From Datnioides undecimradiatus (taxonomy: Eukaryota; Chordata; Actinopteri; Lobotiformes; Datnioididae), in NCBI GenBank assembly GCA_008933995.1, contig WARS01000011.1, positions 19,272,516-19,336,515 of the forward strand: a stretch of 64,000 nt of DNA. The letters run 5' to 3'. The notes under the pieces are model-generated. The model saw only the letters and a program-made list of their open reading frames with translations. It had not been told where the DNA came from and made no database searches. Shown piece after piece: positions 50,201 to 61,000 of this stretch. The number at the start of each line of letters is the position of its first letter. The first letter of the stretch is position 1. The translations under genes and the position numbers were made by a program.

Positions 50201-51612
50201 CAGAGAGACAGGAAGATTTCCCCCCTCGGCCTGTTGTGGGCAGCCTCTGCAGACCTTCAGGATCTGTTTCCTGCTCAGTCCCTTGAATTATTCAGACTCT
50301 GTCATCCAGTTAAACCTCTAACTGCTGCCGGCTGCCTCAGAAAGCTTCAGATCATCACCATCAGTCCACGTTAGCCTCATTGCCTCCATCAGTCTCTGGT
50401 GTAATCATATTTTCCGGAGTTGGGACATGAGATTTGAGGAGCGGGTCGGGGTTTTCAGCTCAGATTTTCATCCTTCAACATCAGCCCAGAGTTCAGATAA
50501 TCTCATTGAGACAAACTAACGAGAGCAGAGCGAAGCTGGCAGTTCATCACCGTGGATGCATCCTTCATTCGGGCCCTTAAATTGTTCTGTCTGCTCTAAT
50601 TTATCATCTTTGGGAGCTTTTACAGGAAACAGACAAAAGGTCGGCGTCATATTTCCACATCAGAGTGGACTGTGGCGTGACTGTCCGACCCCAGCGACCT
50701 TCAAATGGAGAGCTGAAACTCTCGCCAAGGTGGTCCTGACAGACCGCTCAGGGTTCAGGTTTGATTAATCAGCTGCTTGTTGCTGGATGACCCTGACCCG
50801 AGGCCGATTAAAGCCCGGTTGTGACACAGAGTCTGTGAGTTACGGCTGAACTTTGACCTCGTCCTTTTAATCTAGCGCAGAGTCCTGCAGGAGTTTCAGG
50901 GGGTTTGTTTGGCTGCAGAGCTTCATCATCACCATCGTCACCTCCCTCACATACAGCTGGAGAAAATCCCCTTGATTAGAAAACATCTGTGAAGACGTGG
51001 AGGTTAAACTCCAAGTCCTCATCTTTAGCCACGTTAGCTGCATAGCGCTACAATGAAATCTGGTGATCCTCTGCTCTGTTTCAATCACCTTCACATCAGC
51101 CTCAACTTTATTTTGACTTTAGAGCTAATTAGCGACCGTTAGCATGCTAAACTTTAATGCTACACACAGAAAACATTATATCCACTTAACTTAAGTGTGT
51201 TAGCATCATCATTTTTAGCATGTTAGCATTCCACAGTTAGCTTTCAGCTCAAAGCACAACCAGCATGGCTTCAGTCTTGTTATAAAGAACACAATATATA
51301 TATATTTTAAAATGATTTGACCTTGTTTTTTGTTTTGTTTTTGTGTTTTAGCTCATTGTGGGTGTGGGTTTGTTTTGGGGTGAAGGTGACATCTTTTAAA
51401 TCACCTATAATAAGTCTGTTGAATTACTGTTGTCCTCTTGGTTTAACTTAATAATCTTATTCTTATTGATATTGTATACAAATGTATTTTAAATGCTCCC
51501 TGACACCTGTAAACAGACTGTAGTTACCTTTTACATTAAAGGCACATCACAGGTCAAAGGTCAGACACACACTAAAAAACATTAAAATCATGTTTTCACA
51601 TACACTGAGCTG

Positions 51613-51649
<37 letters not shown>

Positions 51650-54600
51650 TGCAGCACTGACCTGTCGATGCTGATGGCGCAGAGGTTGAAGATGGAGGCG
51701 GTGCAGAGCATCACGTCCATGGTCATCAGACCGTCACAGATGGTGGTGCTGAGGGTCCACACGCCGTCCTGGAACTGAAACGCAGGGAAACACGCTCAGC
51801 GCGTTCATGCGTCGTGATGCGTCGTCATGGAAAGTTGTGGTGCGTTCATGGTCAAACATTTAAATCCCTTTTCCACCATGTAAGACATCCAAGAGGGCAC
51901 TTTGCCATGCTTTATGAATCATAGGGGGCATTTAAGAGGGCACTTTTACCCTCGTCAGCCCAAGGTCAAACACTATATAAACTCAGCATCAGCAGGTCAG
52001 TGCTCACCTGTACAGGTACACACATACAGAATATGACAAATTCATTAATTAGTTAGGAAAATAAATAATAATTAAATAAAGTAAACATACAAACATGTAA
52101 AACATAATTAAGTCCAAGATAACTGAGAAAATGCATACAAATAACAAAGAAATCACAAAAACATTTAAAAAACAACATGAACACAAATCAAATCTGCATA
52201 AAAACACAAGTGCACATCAGCTAATCGTATGAATAAATGAAAAAAGGTCTAAAATGTTTTAATATATGTGTATATGAACCCCAATTATCTAAATCAAGAC
52301 AGAAATAATTAAAACCATCCATTAATTTAGCTGTAATCTGGTATCTTGACGTTGTGGTTTGATGATGGTTGATGTTTCCTCCACCACGGTGCAGGGATCC
52401 GCAGCCCGACGCTCAAATCTGAATCAGCTGATCTTAATTAATTTCGTTTCCTGTGGTCAAAAGGTTGCAGAGACGATAAAAACAAAAACAAAGATGGACT
52501 TTTGGGGGGAAAATATAAACAGACACAAAGAGAGAGCACAAAAGAGTGAGCGCCGACTGACAAACGCAGACTCGGTCGTATTGTTTTCCTGAAACCCCTT
52601 GTTCCTGCGGGGCCCCTCGGTCGACCTCTGACCCCTGGACCCAAGCCAGCGTCGGGAGGAATGCACAGACCGAGTTTGTCTGTTGTCCTCCGAGCCGCGA
52701 CGGACAAAGACCGACTGTACCAGGACGAGCGCTCAGGTTCACTTCGACTTGATTTGACGGGTGAAAAGACAAATTCCCGCCTCCGTCGGTCAGCTGACAT
52801 CACAGTAAATTAAAGAAATCAATTAGGAGGAAGTGAAATTAGATAAGAAGAGTCAAATTAAAACAGATGGAAGAGACATTTAACACAGCGTTTATTAAAT
52901 CTGAGTAAATAATAAGTAAATAATAAGTCTCAGACAATCAGGGTCGTGCTGGGTCTGCTCAGTGACGTCACAGAAGAGGGCGGGGCCTCTGCAGAAGGTC
53001 AGCTGGAGTTCAGAGCGGACGGTTAAAGGGGCAGTTCGCTGAATCCTAAAGCCAGCTCCCTGCAGGACCACAGACATCCACAGAGACACTCATTGTTCAG
53101 TCATCAGTTAATCAATTAGTTAATTGGGTTTTTGTGCAAGTTCACACCTCACGAGCAACCACACCTCTGAGCAGGCTCACATGAACTACCTCATGTTCTT
53201 AGTACGCGGTTTTGAGTATTTAACTTCAGCCAAACCTCGTGAAGCTCCATCTTAAACCCCAAAGACATTACCTGAAAAGACAATGTAAAGATATGTTTCT
53301 CCTGTAAGAGAACGTGTCATTACAGGTGAACAACTGCCGTCTGCGCCATTTTAATGAATTAAAACATGACGTGCAGGACGCCGGTGCATGAGCGCTGCTT
53401 CAACAAAGCTAAATCAGCTGATGAAGACCATGTGGTATGATTGAAAGCTGCACAACAAGCTAGTGAGCAGAGTTAAGATTGGTTGATCCCATTTAAGCTG
53501 TTGAGGTATGCTGCAAATGAGGTTTTGTGAATTCCTGCATTTAAAACATATGACTTGAGTAAAAGTTCACAACTATTTGCGTTAAACGAAACGTAAAGTA
53601 ACTAAAGTAAAAACTCTTCTTGCAAAATAAAACCTCAAAAGTGCATTTAAGTAAAAGTACTCGAGTAAATGCACTTTTGTAGTTTGTGTGAGCGATACTC
53701 TGCTTAAAACAACAGGCACTCCTTCAACACGTTCATTTCAGGAGGCAAAACCCAACACACGGAGTCGCAATGACGAGATTCAGAAGATCACAACAAGGTG
53801 CGGACACGCAGGCTATGGTGAGGGGCTGCAAGCTAACGAGCTAAAGGCTAAAGCTGTCACTCGACACACAACATGCAGCAGTAACTCATGAACAGTCTGC
53901 GTCCCGTTCCAACACTCTCACACCCTCAGTTTTGGCCTCTTTGTGCAGTTTTCCCAGCTTCTTTAAGAATCCGTTTTGATCTCAGCGAACTGTGCAGAGT
54001 CCACGCAGGTGTCCCTGATCTGGATGGATGGATTATTAATATTAAGACCTAAGCAGTTATCTATTGGTCATGATATATATGATATACAGTGGTGCCTTGA
54101 CTTACGAGTTTAATTCGTTCAGTGACGGAGCTCGTAACTCAAATTACTTTTATGTCAGATCAGTTTTCCCCATTGAAATGACTTGAAATGCCATTAATCC
54201 GCTCCGGGCCCCCCAAAAAACACTGCCATTTATTTTTGTTACGTGTTTTTAAATAAGAAAAGTGTACTTATACATAATGAATATTGTCTAAAAACAATAC
54301 AATAGAATGTACTGCAATAAACTGGTTTTATTACGTATAATGTGCAGCATTTACCCTGGAGATCAGACGACTTGAGGATGCTGACGGAGGTGGAGGAGAC
54401 AGGCTGAACAACTGAATCTTATTTGCTGGTTTTTGCCCTTTTCGCCGCGCTTTCCTCACTTTCATCTGCAGCTGTCTGGCTATCGAGTGGCGAGTTCGCT
54501 ACGCCAACTAGCGGTGGGATATCTGAAGCTGGCTCGTAACCCGAATTTTAGCTAAATCGGCCGAGAGACGGCTCGTATCTCAAAAAACGTGTTAGTTGGG

Positions 54601-57384
54601 ACGCTCGTAAGTCAAGGTACCACTGTATTAGAGACGTGCTCACAATCCTGGTTTTGACCTTTGACCCTCACTGAAGTCAGGGAGGTGAGTGAGTCAAAGT
54701 TAAAGTACATCTTTAGTTTATCACTTCTCAGCTGTTTGTGAGGCCGTGTCACTGTTCTGTGATAAGTTTTGACAACAATTACGCAGCGATGAGGACATTT
54801 AACTGGCAAACAAACAAACAAACAAACAAACGTGACCGGCGTCCTCACTGCTGCAGGTTTCCAGCAGGTCGCGGCGTGCTCTGAAAGCACTTCCTGTGCT
54901 CATTACTCGCTGTATGTGCTCACGCCTCTGATCAGCAGGTGTGGCTCTGATTTGTGCAACTTTCAGTGTTGTTCAATTCATACCTCTCCTCCACACCAAG
55001 TACTCGATTACTTTGGTTTATAGTTACTTTACAAACTCAATTTAAAACAAATCATGATGCATCAACATAGGTTAAGATAAGACAAGTTCACAGGCTGCAA
55101 CTTTAAAGTGATGAACACCTTAATGCATCAGAAATTATGATCCACTGATTTTTAACTTTATGTTTTTATGAAATGTTTTGCATGATTATAGGCTTTGCTA
55201 CTTTTACTCAGTGTTACTCACTGTATCTATACATGTTTTTAACGAATTAGTGCAGTTTAAAGTGATTTACAGATGACTGGCGAGCCAATAGTAAGGCAGA
55301 ATGAATGTCGGCCATAATAAAGTTAATTAAAATAAGATTAAATTGATCAAAAAGACAAAAAAAGGATTCAAATAATGACAATTAAACAGATTTTTTAAAG
55401 TTTGAGAATGATGATGAAAAGGGTAGATTTAGATAAAAATGGACAAGATTAAAAAAGAAAAAGTAAAAAACTGTAAAAATTAAGATATGTCAATATTTAT
55501 AATGATAAAATAACAGATTTAATGAAAATGTATATACAATAAATAACTCAAATGAAGTAAATACAGTCTATAAACTGTTAATTAATGCAAACCCAGGATG
55601 AAGAGGCAAGTTTTAAGTTTATATTTAAGGATTTCATCACTTCCTGCTGCTCTCAGATCCTCCGGCTGACTGCTGCAGCGACTCACAACGTAAAAGATAA
55701 AATGTTTTATACTTTGGGACGACGTTAAGATATAGGACACATAGATATCCAACGGAGCACGACTGTGAAACAATAGAAAACAAGTGGGTAGACCAGATGT
55801 GAGAGCATTACATCAGTCCAGCCTGTGCTATTTATTTATCTGTATACTCCTTTGTTTACTTGTTTCTTAATGTTTAATCACACTCTTATTAACACAAATC
55901 CATCACAGCAAACTGCAGACGGTCTTCTCTTAAAGGAATGTGAGAGATAAAGGTTTATGAACGTGCAGTAAAAGCTCTTCATAAACTCTCTCATCCCTGT
56001 TTTTATTGTCTGTTTCTTCTCTTAACGGCTCCAAATGTTTTATTGTGTCTTTGTGTTTCTGTCTTATTGTTCCCTCCTGAAGGTCTGAGAACGTACCCGC
56101 TGTTTCTCTTGTTTTATTAACGCTATGAAGCCGAATCCCTTCATCTTTTACCTTCAAAATCCACTTATTCACTCATACTGCGCAATAACGACAGAATTAA
56201 GGGGTTTCTAATGTGAGAATTAAGGGATAAATTAATGGATTGTGATACATTAAAGTGTTTTGATGGTTTAGCTCCATTATTAAAGGTAAAACATCAACAG
56301 CTGACAAATATTGTTTTGAAAACATCAACTTTTTAGCCCTTAAAAACCCCTTTAAACCAAGTAGCTAATCAATTGAAACCCTTAAATATATCACTATGCA
56401 TTAAGTCATCCTTTATTTCTCCCTTAAAATCCCATTAGATACACCTTATTACTAATAAACTAAATACCTCATTATACTGTAAGAGTAAATTAATGGGATT
56501 TTAAGGTAAAACTGAATGGGGAAACAACAGGTGCATTTTTACAAAGGATATTTGTTTATCAATATTTTTGTTACTTTATATATTATAATCAATTAATTGA
56601 TGCCTAACGGGTTGATGCTGAAGAACAGAGGTAAAATCAGTCCCAGCAGAAGCTAATTAAGGGGAAGTTAATGTTAAACTTTGATAATTAAGGGCTCTGG
56701 AGGTTTTGCCTCTTCACAGTTCCCTAAATGACTCAATTATATCTCAGTATAAATAATAAATAATGGATTTGTTAAATAATGAATTGTGTGTTAGGGAAAA
56801 GTCAAGCATCACTTAAGGGCTTTTCAAACAGAGTTGGACAAATTCAGGGAGCTCTGCTCACCTTTATCAAAATTAAGGTGTTTTGTGTGTTTTAAGACTT
56901 GTTGGATGTTTTAAGGGCTTTTTGTGATAAAGCTAAGGAAGGTCAGCTCTCCTTAACGGACGCCTGCCCGACTGACCTGCATCTGGACCCAAAGTATGAA
57001 CCTTAACCAGCTCCGTGGGGCCCCTGATACAGTTGGGGGCCCCTGGAGCTCTGGTTGCAGCTGCGAAGTAAACGTGAAGTTAAGAGCATCTCACTTGAAC
57101 TCAACCTGTCTCGTCCGACGTTGTATTTCGGATGATCTCACCTCTGAATAGACGAACAGCGGCAGCACGAGCACCGCGAGCATCAGGTCCGCCACCGCCA
57201 GACTGACGATGAAGTAGTTGGTGGTGGTCTTCAGCGCCTTCTCCGTGAACACGCTCAGACACACCAGCAGGTTCCCGCAGATGATCACCACGATCAGCAG
57301 GACCCCGAACACCAGGGCCGGCAGGTTGTGCCCCCTCACGGCCGCCTCCGGGGCCGCCACCGCCGCGCTCAGGTTGGCTGCCAT
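44245..57384 (-). CDS. drd4: dopamine receptor D4 (class A GPCR)
   Basis: DRD4 is a D2-class, Gi/o-coupled dopamine receptor of the plasma membrane. Four coding exons, high to low: 57384-57142, 51774-51662, 47724-47135, 44462-44245, joining to 1164 nt, 387 aa (human about 419). There is an N-glycosylation site NLS at residue 4. TM1 has [10 protein letters not shown] and TM2 [19 protein letters not shown]3 has disulfide Cys94, amine-binding Asp101 (MDVML) and the D4-typical DRF motif at 118-120. TM5 carries the serines of [10 protein letters not shown]6 has FLFCWTPFF and TM7 NPVIY. The receptor ends in a short tail after Cys-Cys, the usual palmitoylation site. Loop 3 has a proline stretch ([15 protein letters not shown]) but no 16-residue VNTR as in primates. 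The ATG at 57384 was chosen because upstream in-frame codons contain no ATG and it starts the usual short N-terminus. D2/D3 are excluded by DRF and the overall match. Fish can have several D4 copies; the subtype is not assigned. Confidence 0.95.
45626..45822. repeat. 50-bp minisatellite, about four copies
   Basis: Units begin at 45626, 45675, 45725 and 45775. Each contains CCTCTGAACAGACATCAGAG and a GTTCAGGTACCCACAG tail, with only a few substitutions between copies. It lies in DRD4 intron 3. Confidence 0.95.
49561..49898. mobile_element. fold-back (MITE-like) repeat in DRD4 intron 2
   Basis: The left arm (49561-49611, GTTAGCTTAGCTTAGCATAA then AGACTGGAAACAGGG) and the right arm (49836-49898) are inverted copies of each other over more than 45 bp, around an AT-rich centre. 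The sequence recurs as a fragment at 4068-4107, and I recall it as common in spiny-rayed fish. No coding capacity; family and target duplication not settled. Confidence 0.7.
51615..51648. repeat. (CA)17 microsatellite just after the DRD4 exon 2 donor
   Basis: On the gene strand the CA run starts at intron position +14, after GTCAGTGCTGCAG. Intronic CA runs near donors are known binding sites for hnRNP L. Confidence 0.95.
54087..54625. mobile_element. non-autonomous Tc1/mariner-pogo-type DNA transposon
   Basis: The 539-bp element is bounded by inverted repeats of 22 bp, CAGTGGTGCCTTGACTTACG... at the left and CAGTGGTACCTTGACTTACG... (complement) at the right, differing at one base. It is flanked by TA on both sides, the target duplication of this superfamily. 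A second inverted motif lies further in (CTCGTAACTC / GAGATACGAG). There is no transposase frame, so it depends on another element for movement. It lies in DRD4 intron 1. Confidence 0.85.
54808..54832. repeat. (CAAA)6 microsatellite
   Basis: Perfect tetranucleotide run in DRD4 intron 1, about 180 bp beyond the transposon at 54087-54625. Confidence 0.95.
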
Positions 57385-57449
57385 CTCCGCCGCGGCTCCT
57401 CCGCTCCGTCCCGGTCCGAGCCGCAGCACCGCGTCCGGCGGGCTCTCAT
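57369..57449 (-). other. upstream ORF overlapping the DRD4 start codon
   Basis: An ATG at 57449, 65 nt before the DRD4 ATG and in another frame, opens 26 codons ending in a TGA at 57371-57369, 13-15 nt past the A of the main ATG. If it lies within the mRNA, ribosomes using it would miss the receptor start. The 5' end of the transcript is unknown, so this is conditional. Confidence 0.45.
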
Positions 57450-57900
57450 GTAGGACGGGCCGGACTCTGGTCCTCGAGCTGGGTTCTCCTCATCATGTCA
57501 TCAACATGGTGTCACGGAGACTCAGACCGTGGAGCTCCAGAGCGCTCCGGTGCGCACTTTACGCACAAAAAACTCGCGTAAAAGAGAATAAAACAGGTGC
57601 AGGTGATCTTCTATACAAAATAAAACACCGTTAAACCGTTAACTCATCATTATTAAAAACATGCCGATAAACTTCTGTTCAGCTTCTTGTGAAAGAGCAT
57701 TTTGCGTCGTAAAGATGGTGATAAAGTTGATCCAGAGCGCGATTAAAATCCTCAAATCGTTAGAAAGTTGAGCAGGAAATCCATGTCTCCTCAGATAAAA
57801 GGCTCAGGCTGCAGAACTGAAGCGTCTCTGCGGTCAGACCGCGGTGAGTGTGTCGGTCTGCGGGTGTTTTCGGCTCCGGTGTGTTTACCTGCAGCCTGCT
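57385..57900 (-). promoter_or_regulatory. CpG-rich promoter region of DRD4
   Basis: GC- and CpG-rich sequence covers exon 1 and the region upstream, in contrast to the AT-rich flanks on both sides. No TATA box is evident near the start, as is usual for dopamine receptor genes. No individual factor site is claimed. Confidence 0.45.
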
Positions 57901-58032
57901 AAAGGCCACCGGGGCCAAATTAGCCGATTAAAGCCGCTTATCAGCTGCGCTTTACGGTGTCCTTCAGTCCTTGAGCTCCAGCAGGAGACACAGTTTGTCC
58001 ATCTGTCTGTCTGTCTGCCTGCTCATCTGCCC

Positions 58033-58058
58033 GTGTGTGTGTGTATGTGTGTGTGTGT

Positions 58059-58095
<37 letters not shown>

Positions 58096-58115
58096 TGTGT
58101 GTGTGTGAGAGAGAG
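58033..58115. repeat. compound microsatellite (TG)n-(GA)n-(TG)n
   Basis: About 80 bp of TG, then GA, then TG again, 650 bp upstream of the DRD4 ATG. Confidence 0.95.
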
Positions 58116-59934
58116 TGAGGAGTTACCGCTGCATAAAACATCCAACTATATTTAACAGTTAATTTAAATTAAATATGAGAGTAAATACACACAAGCAGCA
58201 GAATGCTTAATCAAAATATGATAAAAAAACAATGTTTGTCTAATGTCTTCTTTAAAAAAGCCTTTATTTTACAGTTAAGGCATTTTTATTTCTATCCATC
58301 ATCTAAGGTATTATAAAAGCAGATTTTAAGGGTTTTTTCACAATAGACATGCATTGCAAAAGACATGCAAGTCCCCAAAGTGATAAAAGTATTACCTCTG
58401 CAGAATGACCTTTTTTGTACATTACTGGATTAGAGTAATCGATGCATTCATGTGTAAGCTACACTTAAATGTTAATTTAACGTTAATTTAATGGATCCGT
58501 GACTTTACCCTCAATCGATGCATTCATTTGGTGCGAACAGTAAAATTTGCCTGACACTGAAAAAGAGGGCAACACCCCATCCGTTACAATTTTGATAAAG
58601 TAGTGGATTTCTAAATATCAACAGGTTTTAATAGATTTCTTTACTCCTTAAGAAATCCTTAAAGTATATTTACCTAGCCAAACAGCATGAAAGATATTTA
58701 TGAATTTCCACCTTAAGTGAAAATTTAAAGTCTTTTCAAGGTAATAATTAATGGATGGCTATCACATTCTTTGATCAGTAACTGGTCTTAAAAAAACCTT
58801 AAACTCTCCAGTTAATCTTTAAAAAACCCTTAATGTACAACGCATGGATATATTCATTAATCTTTACCTGAATGTCCCATTAGAAATCCCTTAATTGCTT
58901 AATCATATGTGTAAATATATTGAATTTCAAATCTGCAGTGACACTCGGTGCATCCTGATCCATTAACTGACAAAACATTTTGCATTAAACTGATTAAATG
59001 CACCTTTTAAGTGTATTCTGAAGACCAAACTCATAAAATGTACCAAAAACAATCCGAAAGCCATCCCTTAACTTAAATCTTAAAAGGCCATAATTTCTAA
59101 ATAAAGGTGAAAACCCCAGTGGCAGTAGCAATGATATTTAGTTCATTTATAATGTTTTACCCTTCTGAAACCCCTTAAACCATCACACAACAAACCCCTT
59201 AGCATATTGTAATTTCAATATATCCATTATTTATTAGACTGAGCAGGCTGCTGCACATTTCTTGTAGGGGAGACAAAATCTAGAAACGTTACCCTAATGT
59301 TTGGGTTGGCAGTAACATGTAAATTAAGGGTAAAGTGTGCCCCTTAAATCACATTTAGTTTGGTAATTAAGAATGCTCATGTGTTATTTTAAATTAAGGT
59401 TTACTTTTGGACTTTTTAAGATAATGGTCAAATTAAGGGATCTCTTGTTAAGAGGTTTGTCATGTTTTAAATAAAGGCTATTTATTTATTATTGGACCTT
59501 TAATGGATTCTGTGCAACTTAAAACTTAAAATTAAGTTTTGTTTGCTTTAAACCAAAGCGTCAGAAGGGTTTAATTAGGTCATGTACAGAGCGGTTTGGA
59601 GGATAAGACATGTTCGCTGGGACACTTTTTGTAGTGTGCAGCAAAGGACTGAGGGTTGAACTGAGCAGAGAGCTGCAGGGCCAGAAGGCAGAGGAGGAAT
59701 CCCCCCGTCAGGCGGTAAACTGCAGGAATCCTCTGCTGCTGCTCGGTCTCAACATCTGGATTTATTTAAATCAAGAGGACAGACTCACATCAGTGGGGGC
59801 AGATTAAGAACCAGAGAGAAATTATAAATAATCAATCACTGTGGACTTCAAAAGGTGTGAACATATCAAAGCAAGTCTTAAAAACATCAGGCAACAGGTC
59901 AATCAGTCAAATGTTGAATTGTTCCTAAGGTGTT

Positions 59935-61000
59935 TCTGGTGGTTGCAAGGGTGTCATAAGTGAACTCTACAGTGTTAACAGGTTAGTTACTGGCTGGGGT
60001 GGTCGCCCAGTCGTTACTATGATGTTGATCCATGGGGTGGTGGCCTAGTTGTTGCTAAGGTGTCGATAAATAGCTAGGTAGGTCGCCTACTGGTTGCTAT
60101 GGCGTTGATACATGACTTGGGTGGTTGCAGTCTGGTTGTTGATCTTTGGTTTGGGTAGTTGTAGTGTTGATATGTGGCTAGTTTGGTTGCTATGGTGTTG
60201 ATACATGACTAGGCTGGATGCTTTGGTGTTGATACTTGGTTGGGGCGTTTGCTGTAGTGTTGAAGTGTGGTCGCAATCTGGTTGCTATGGTGCTGGTTTG
60301 GATGGCGTCTAGTTGTTGCTATGGTGTTGATGCATGGCTAGCGTGGTTGGTATGTTGTTGATACTTGGTCAGAGTGGTTTTTCAATGGTTGCTATGGTGT
60401 TGATATATGACTTGGGTGGTTGCAGTCTGGTTGTTATGTTGCTGATCCTCGGTTTGGGTGGTTGCCTAGCTGTTGCTATGGTGTTGAACCATGGCTAGTG
60501 TGGTACTGTGGTGTTCATGCACGACCAGGATAGTGTTTATACTTGGTTAGTGCGGTTGCTGTTGTATTGATACATGAATGGTTGCTCAGTGGTTGCTATG
60601 GTGTTGCTACATAACTTGGGTGGTTGCAGTCTGGCTGCTGGTGTTGATCCTCAGTTAGGGTGGTTGCCTGGTTGTTGCTAAGATGTTGAACCCTGTCTAT
60701 GGTTTCTATGGTGTCGATACATACCGGGGCAGTTGCTTCAGTGTTCATACCTGGTTAGGGTGATTGCTGTGGTGTTGATACATGACCAAAGTGGTTGCTA
60801 CGGTGTTGATACTTGATTGGGGGGGGGGTGATGGTGTAGAACCATGGCTAGGGTAGTTTCTATTATGTCATTACAATTTCATTGTGTTGGTACATGACCA
60901 GGGCAGTTGCCATGGTGTTGGTAGTTGGTTTGAGTGATTGCTGTGGTGTTGATGCATTAGGACTATGATTGGGGTGGTTGCTGAGTGTTTGCTACAGTTT
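59935..61000. repeat. degenerate minisatellite of about 1 kb
   Basis: Dozens of variants of GGTTGCTATGGTGTTGATAC, usually followed by ATGACTTGGGTGGTTGCAG or CTTGGTTAGGGTGG, fill this stretch. Unit lengths vary from about 25 to 60 bp, and copies have diverged by substitutions and gaps. The strand is strongly G/T-rich. No open frame of note. Confidence 0.9.

Larger units (their letters stand above)
56190..59440. repeat. domain enriched in TTAAGG / CCTTAA words
   Basis: By hand I count 13 occurrences of TTAAGG or its complement in 56190-57010 and 14 in 58270-59440. The two blocks lie on either side of the GC-rich DRD4 exon 1 and promoter. Many copies are extended to AATTAAGGG or CCCCTTAAA. Spacing is irregular, so this is not a tandem array. 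Origin unknown. Confidence 0.6.

Noticed and set aside
57218-57634. 138-codon plus-strand frame opposite DRD4 exon 1
   Set aside because: A shadow of a CpG-rich exon with no stops by composition; no recognised protein.
56190-59440. Interstitial telomere-like repeat
   Set aside because: The word is TTAAGG, not TTAGGG, spacing is irregular and both orientations are mixed.
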